From IMG/VR virus record IMGVR_UViG_3300047550_003675, positions 1-38,154 of that record: a DNA stretch of 38,154 nucleotides. The stretch is one strand, 5' to 3'. Shown piece by piece: positions 33,732 to 38,154 of this stretch (position 1 is its first letter; every line of letters starts with the position of its first letter). This DNA comes from a virus. The notes beneath the pieces were generated by a model. It was not told the DNA's origin, did not search any database, and saw nothing but the letters and a program-made list of their open reading frames with translations. Position numbers and translations under genes: made by a program.

Positions 33732-36056
33732 ATGGGATCATCACTCGTACTAACAGGCGGAGCAGCAACCACCAAGACTCTCAAAGAGTCTATCTCTATA
33801 ACTGGTCACGGAATGACTGTTGGAGATGTGCTTCGCTACGATCCAGCAGGAACAACTCCCAATACACAGTATATTCGGGCACAAGCCAATTCTGCTGCAA
33901 ACGCAGAAGTACTGGGTATTGTGAGTGCAATCACCGACGAAAACACCATTGAACTTGCTTACGGTGGGTATATTGATATTCCCGCTCTGTCTGGTATTTC
34001 ATTCCCTGTACTGTTCCTATCGGGTGTGTGTGCAGGAGGACTCACTTCCAATCCACCCAGTGCTGTGGGACAGATCATCAAGCCTGTAGCGTCCAAGCAC
34101 CCGTCTTTGAACGGATACATTTTGAACAACTACTTGGGCACACAGATTGGCGGCTCGTCCACGGTGGGTATTGACGAGGTGCAGCCTGTGGGCACCATCA
34201 TGCCGTATGCGGGAACTGCTATACCTGATTCGTGGCTGGAGTGCAACGGCAGCACCTATACTGTTGCAGCGTATCCTGAACTGTACTCCAAGATTTGCTA
34301 CACCACAGGCGACAAAGCACCCATCTACGGGCATGTGGTGGAAATTGATTTGAATTCTACGACTCTTGCAGCAACAACATACACGAGTGCAGTGGTTGGT
34401 GATTGGGTATTCATAAAGAATCACAACGGAATCGCTACAGCAAGCGATCCGTCAGCAACCCCTTGGGGAACACAAAACCAAACAGACGCAGACACCGAGC
34501 AAGCAAAGTGGGATATTTACGGCACAATTGTATCAAAGGGAACAAACAGCAGCGGAAACCAAGGATTTGCTGTTCAGACATACGGAAAATGGACACAAAC
34601 TGCTGCTACTCAAGCAACAACAATTACTCGCAGATTCATCATGCCAAATGTGTTTGCGAAAAGTGCTGTTGGAAGTGTGTCTTCTGCGATCAGAGTAATA
34701 AAAGGATCTGATTTCACAAATATAGGAACAGGAAACATCACTAACGCACGAATGATTGCGTACAATGTGCCTGATTTCTCTGGTCGTTTCCCTGTTGGTG
34801 TCATGGATGCCTCAAGTGATTTTGGTGGAGCAGAAGCAGACAATCCGTATATTCATTATAGTGGTCAAGTTGGGCCAATCGCTCTGGGTGCAATGGGTGG
34901 AGAAGACAGGCATCAACTCACCGTGGCTGAAATGCCTGCTCACGACCACACCTATGTGGATTGGGGTGGAACTGCGATTTCTTCTGGTTTTGATTTATCT
35001 ACAATTGCCACTGGACAGTATAGCAATAGCCCTACAAGTTCTGTTGGAAACAACTCCCCCCACAACAACATGCCCCCGTACCTTGCGGTGCGGTACATTA
35101 TCAAAGCCAAGCCGTACACCCGTGCAGCCATTATTGACGGGCTTGACCTGCCGTGGGCTTCCACGCTGGTTCGTGACCTACGCACCCGTGCCATTGGTGG
35201 GTCTAACAGCGATGTGGTTTTCTACACGAATGTTGCGGGTGATAGCGGTTACGGCACTCCTAGAATGTGGTTGGCAAACGGAGGAAAGGTTGGAATAGGA
35301 TACGATCCAAACACCGATAGTGGGCCTCCTTCTACTGATGCCGCAGATTCGTATTATGGAGCAAAACTACACATATACGACAGAGTTGATCGTGAACCTG
35401 TTCCTGCTGGTGTTTCGCTTTCTGCTTCTAGTGTTGTGAGTGGTGCAAGAGCAAACCTGCTTATCGGAGGCGGCGAAGGCCCAAACGCTTCCAACAGCGG
35501 AAGATACCATATGTTCTTTTCGCTAGGCAGAACTGCTGCGTATATTGGTGTGAATAGCAGATTAAGAAATCTGTCGTTTGCTCTGCCAAATCCGTCAAGT
35601 AGTGATCTTGACACCATGATGGAGCGGCTTACAATTACCCCTTCTGGAAATGTGGGGATTGGAACAACTGGGCCAGTTTCCACACTTCAGGTGAATGGCG
35701 TAATCACCACCGCAGGTCTGACTTCAAGTGCGGTCGTGAGTTGTGCTACTGCTCCCACACAAGATCAGCATTTAACAAATAAACTGTATGTAGATGTTAA
35801 AGTAGATGGTAAAGCCCCCATAATGAACGCTAGTACCGGAATATCAATACCGATTGGAGGATATGTTATGGTAAGTGAAAACGCTCCAGGGTCGGGTTCT
35901 GCTACGAATAGTTTGAACAATACTAGAAGTTTATATTTTAGACAACAATATGGAGATTTTTTTACAACCGCCATAGCAGGTACTAGTACTGTTACAGGCA
36001 CATGGAAATGTTGCGGTGGTGGTAATAATCTTACTCTATGGCAAAGAATCTCTTAA
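33732..36056 (+). CDS. Tail fibre with phage collar domain (gp12-like short fibre)
   Basis: A 774-residue protein. Residues 1-140 repeat the module of the preceding fibre (AQANSAANAEVLGIV at about 50). Next comes a phage tail collar domain: VQPVGTIMPYAGTAIPDSWL, ECNGSTYTVAAYPELYSKI (about 154-195). After an insertion, it resumes with FSGRFPVGVMDAS, HQLTVAEMPAHDHTYVDWGG (about 396-415) and NNMPPYLAVRYIIKA. The HDH in the second part matches the H-x-H that binds metal in the T4 gp12 trimer. Later, GNVGIGTTGPVSTLQVNG and LTNKLYVDVKVDG mark the junction to a different 80-residue tip. Likely a receptor-binding short or side fibre. The ATG is preceded only by AGGA further upstream. Confidence 0.8.
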   Translation: MGSSLVLTGGAATTKTLKESISITGHGMTVGDVLRYDPAGTTPNTQYIRAQANSAANAEVLGIVSAITDENTIELAYGGYIDIPALSGISFPVLFLSGVCAGGLTSNPPSAVGQIIKPVASKHPSLNGYILNNYLGTQIGGSSTVGIDEVQPVGTIMPYAGTAIPDSWLECNGSTYTVAAYPELYSKICYTTGDKAPIYGHVVEIDLNSTTLAATTYTSAVVGDWVFIKNHNGIATASDPSATPWGTQNQTDADTEQAKWDIYGTIVSKGTNSSGNQGFAVQTYGKWTQTAATQATTITRRFIMPNVFAKSAVGSVSSAIRVIKGSDFTNIGTGNITNARMIAYNVPDFSGRFPVGVMDASSDFGGAEADNPYIHYSGQVGPIALGAMGGEDRHQLTVAEMPAHDHTYVDWGGTAISSGFDLSTIATGQYSNSPTSSVGNNSPHNNMPPYLAVRYIIKAKPYTRAAIIDGLDLPWASTLVRDLRTRAIGGSNSDVVFYTNVAGDSGYGTPRMWLANGGKVGIGYDPNTDSGPPSTDAADSYYGAKLHIYDRVDREPVPAGVSLSASSVVSGARANLLIGGGEGPNASNSGRYHMFFSLGRTAAYIGVNSRLRNLSFALPNPSSSDLDTMMERLTITPSGNVGIGTTGPVSTLQVNGVITTAGLTSSAVVSCATAPTQDQHLTNKLYVDVKVDGKAPIMNASTGISIPIGGYVMVSENAPGSGSATNSLNNTRSLYFRQQYGDFFTTAIAGTSTVTGTWKCCGGGNNLTLWQRIS

Positions 36057-36064
36057 AATAATCG

Positions 36065-36072
36065 AATAAATA
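36065..36072 (+). promoter_or_regulatory. Candidate late promoter box AATAAATA
   Basis: AATAAATA followed by CC fits the NATAAATA late -10 form and lies in a true intergenic region, 9 bases after the collar-fibre stop. It would drive the spike gene at 36248 with a leader of about 170 bases that contains the mini-frame at 36083 and the relic at 36158. A second weaker box, CTAAATA (36234-36240), lies only 8 bases before the spike ATG. Confidence 0.45.
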
Positions 36073-36082
36073 CCTTTAACCT

Positions 36083-36148
36083 ATGTCAAAAATAAAAGTT
36101 GAATGCGTTAATCTTGACTGTTTTGATAGAACATTAAAACTAAATTAG
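36083..36148 (+). CDS. Possible 21-residue mini-gene or leader ORF
   Basis: ATG at 36083 opens a 21-codon frame (MSKIKVECVNLDCFDRTLKL, then N) ending TAG at 36146-36148. It would be the first frame on an RNA from the box at 36065. There is no ribosome site, and it may be chance or the remains of a lost gene. It runs up to the relic fibre-start sequence. Confidence 0.2.
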   Translation: MSKIKVECVNLDCFDRTLKLN

Positions 36149-36157
36149 GAAACACAC

Positions 36158-36229
36158 ACGGCATCATCACTCATACTAACAGGCGGAGCAGCAACCACAA
36201 AAGTTATTCATACAGTAAGAATAGCGTAA
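36158..36229 (+). pseudogene. Relic of a fibre-gene start (copy of the 33732 start)
   Basis: The bases from about 36149 to 36200 closely match the region around the start of the collar-fibre gene at 33732. GAAAC and ACACACAC are followed by GGCATCATCACTCATACTAAC where the functional gene has GGGATCATCACTCGTACTAAC; both continue AGGCGGAGCAGCAACCAC. The start codon ATG is replaced by ACG (36158-36160). Translated from ACG it reads TASSLILTGGAATTK, then diverges and stops (TAA at 36227-36229). It is best read as the left-over 5' end of a duplicated or replaced fibre gene. Confidence 0.75.
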
Positions 36230-36247
36230 TCACCTAAATAACACCAT

Positions 36248-38154
36248 ATGCCCTACTCCCCACTACCGTTCCCGTCCAACGCCTCTCTTGAGAACCTCAA
36301 GGTTATTGCTCAAGACACTACGATATACATTGCTCCCGGTTGGCTAGGTTCGGCAGGCAAGACGGGTTCCGCTGGTACATGGACAGGGCAGACACTAGGC
36401 AACGACACCACAGGTGACGGAACTGTGAGCAAGCCGTTTGCAACCCTTGCCAAAGCGTGGACAGAAGCACAAAAGTATTTGATTACAGGCAATGCCACCC
36501 TATATGTCCAGTTCCAAAAAGGCATCTACGACCTGAACGGTGGCACCACACACGATGCCTTCTTTCCTGACAACCTGTACCACCCACAGGGCGGCAACAT
36601 TATTATTCAGGGCGATCCTGCTGCGGTCAAGCAGAAGTACCTGTGGCGTGTGGCAAACTACTCTTGGGATTTGAGTGACGCAAGCCATTGGGGGCACACA
36701 GGAGATGTGTACCTGTGGAACACTGGAGGCACTGCTCACGGGTTTACTGGTGAAGACGAAGGCGGATATGTAGCCATTTCTAATGTGAGTCTTGGCAGTG
36801 CAGAGTACTACGAAGACCCGTCTGTAGCCACTGGTGCAACCGCATTCCGTGATGTGCGGTACGATACTCGCGGTGAAATATACGGTGCAAGTGGTGGTGA
36901 TGGCGTGATTCAAGTTTGGAAAAACTGGGGAAACCATTTCTTTAGTCACCAGTATCCACACGAAGACGGCGACGGTATTATTGGGTTAGCCAAGATACGC
37001 GGAGCAAGCGGTTCAGCCGATGTGCTTGGACTGGTATTCAAAAATGCAAATGTTGATCTGCGTGTTCCTGGATTTTATGAAAACACACCGTCCACCCACG
37101 CAGGCAGAATTGCTCCGGGATTGAGTGCCACCAACAGCGGTAAATTTTTTGGAGTGACTGGTGCGTGGCCAGAGTCGCAGTACAGCAAACCAAACGGCTA
37201 CTACGGGTTGACTGCTGCACGAAATGTGAACTATCCAGCCCTGCCCGCTGGTGTTACTCATGTTTCAGATGAAATTTTCACAGTAACCAATTACCCTGTG
37301 GTTATACGCAGCGGCATCACATCCAGTGCTGCTAAACCGCCACTGGTTGTTCGTGGCGGCAAGATTAAAGCCATCAGAAACCTTATGTTTACCACCGCAG
37401 CGGTAGACGGAGTTTCAGCAGGTGAACAATCACTCACTTATGGATTGTCTCAACTACACCAAGACAGCAAAACTCCTTCTCCGAATCTGTTGGTTGTTGA
37501 CGAGCGGGGAGAAGTTGGTGTTCGCCACATTGGTGCTGCTGGTTGGAATTGTGCACTCAAGGCACAACGATTTGGTGCAGTCAAGGCGTACTCGTCTATT
37601 GGTATTGAATCGTCTGCAACAACTGTAGGCAACCAACACACCGCAGGCAGTATTTGGATCAAAGCAGACTCTTCTGCTAATCCACTGGACAATACCCCTG
37701 TTTTAATGTCGTCTTTGTGCACAAACGGAATTGTTGCAGAGCGTAATGGCGTAGTGGATTTGAGTCTACAGAGTTACGGTGCAGCAGGAGTGTACCTGAC
37801 AGATTCCACCACATGGATGCAGAGTGTGCTGGAAGGAGTAGTATCAACCGAAGACTCCAAAGTTATTATTGGTTCGGGTTGGTCAAACAATCTTGCTGCT
37901 CTTCCATTCTTTAGGCTTATTGTGAATATTCCGGTATTTGGTGGTTCCACTCTTGGAAACACTGGTGGTTTCTACAATCCAGAAGCGTGGAACACCAACA
38001 CTTTCCGTGATGTTCGGCTTGTTCTTGGAACTAGTACTAATAAAAACGACTACATTGGTCGTGTTCAACATGTAATTGCTGGTGTGTCATTCCAAACCAA
38101 CTCAACACAGAGAAGCGGATGGACTGGCTCTTCGTGGACAAAAAGTGCTGGATT
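36248..38154 (+). CDS. Large tail spike or fibre protein, beta-helix type (partial at right edge)
   Basis: Reading from ATG at 36248 the frame stays open for 635 codons to the window end, so the protein is longer than seen. Near the N-terminus, GNDTTGDGTVSKPFATLAKA with the following YVQFQKGIYDLNG is the classic start of right-handed beta-helix spikes and pectate-lyase-like domains (DGT-x-x-x-PF-x-T-L-x-x-A). Repetitive strand-rich sequence follows with many Asn/Gly turns (GGNIIIQGDPAAV, LVFKNANVDLRV, VVRGGKIKAIRN). Such proteins are host-glycan-binding or depolymerising spikes; no catalytic residues can be assigned. No Shine-Dalgarno sequence precedes the ATG. Assembly completeness is unknown because of the edge. 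Confidence 0.75.
   Translation, partial: MPYSPLPFPSNASLENLKVIAQDTTIYIAPGWLGSAGKTGSAGTWTGQTLGNDTTGDGTVSKPFATLAKAWTEAQKYLITGNATLYVQFQKGIYDLNGGTTHDAFFPDNLYHPQGGNIIIQGDPAAVKQKYLWRVANYSWDLSDASHWGHTGDVYLWNTGGTAHGFTGEDEGGYVAISNVSLGSAEYYEDPSVATGATAFRDVRYDTRGEIYGASGGDGVIQVWKNWGNHFFSHQYPHEDGDGIIGLAKIRGASGSADVLGLVFKNANVDLRVPGFYENTPSTHAGRIAPGLSATNSGKFFGVTGAWPESQYSKPNGYYGLTAARNVNYPALPAGVTHVSDEIFTVTNYPVVIRSGITSSAAKPPLVVRGGKIKAIRNLMFTTAAVDGVSAGEQSLTYGLSQLHQDSKTPSPNLLVVDERGEVGVRHIGAAGWNCALKAQRFGAVKAYSSIGIESSATTVGNQHTAGSIWIKADSSANPLDNTPVLMSSLCTNGIVAERNGVVDLSLQSYGAAGVYLTDSTTWMQSVLEGVVSTEDSKVIIGSGWSNNLAALPFFRLIVNIPVFGGSTLGNTGGFYNPEAWNTNTFRDVRLVLGTSTNKNDYIGRVQHVIAGVSFQTNSTQRSGWTGSSWTKSAG

Noticed and set aside
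1-38154. tRNA genes, CRISPR arrays, insertion sequences, integrase or attachment sites
   Set aside because: None seen: the window is almost fully covered by structural genes, with gaps of only a few tens of bases apart from the 190-base gap at 36057-36247.

Overview
The window is the tail and baseplate region of a large contractile-tailed (T4-like) bacteriophage. The evidence is a nearly complete set of T4-type baseplate proteins (homologues of gp4, gp48, gp53, gp27, gp5, gp25, gp6, gp7, gp8 and gp26), the end of a gp32-like ssDNA-binding protein, and very tight gene packing with ATGA, TAATG and TGATG stop/start overlaps. The domain styles (a DUF4815-type giant protein after gp8, an oversized gp7 with lectin-like modules, a lysozyme-less gp5) most resemble marine or cyanophage-type T4-like viruses. 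The host cannot be read from this window: there are no tRNAs, no host-derived metabolic genes, no integrase and no CRISPR.

Layout. (1) 1-318, plus strand: 3' end of a gp32-like gene, ending at a hairpin terminator (339-366) shared with the converging leftward operon. (2) 370-5198, minus strand, transcribed right to left: gp4-like head completion nuclease, a conserved protein that may be the DNA end protector, a tail-tube-fold protein, a gp26/51-family hub assembly protein with a likely programmed -1 frameshift, and a probable tape measure. (3) 5199-5234: 36-bp divergent promoter/RBS region. (4) 5235-10071, plus strand: gp48 tube cap, gp53 wedge, gp27 hub, gp5 spike. (5) 10068-15936: accessory virion proteins: a small carbohydrate-binding-like protein, a collagen-like protein, two unknown structural proteins, a 959-residue repeat protein with kelch-like motifs, a PAAR spike tip and an unknown 276-residue protein. 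(6) 15933-30504: membrane-anchored GAF-like protein, gp25, gp6, gp7, gp8 and a 1710-residue DUF4815 protein. (7) 30506-38154: adhesion region with a coiled-coil mini-protein, a 1006-residue fibre, a 774-residue collar-domain fibre, an intergenic relic of a fibre-gene start, and a large spike or fibre gene running off the window end.

How the genes fit together: gp27 and gp5 with the PAAR protein make the central hub and spike; gp48 and the tube-fold protein start the tail tube around the tape measure; gp53, gp25, gp6, gp7 and gp8 build the wedges; the DUF4815 protein and the fibres hang from the wedges and contact the host. The most interesting signals are the slippery site plus hairpin in the gp26-family gene, next to the tape-measure gene (a layout like the lambda G/GT/H arrangement); nested lectin-like insertions in gp7; a membrane-anchored GAF-like protein inside a baseplate operon; base-composition breaks at fibre tips; and the scar of a duplicated fibre-gene start at 36158-36229. 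Family assignments were made by eye from motifs and gene order; no database search was run.
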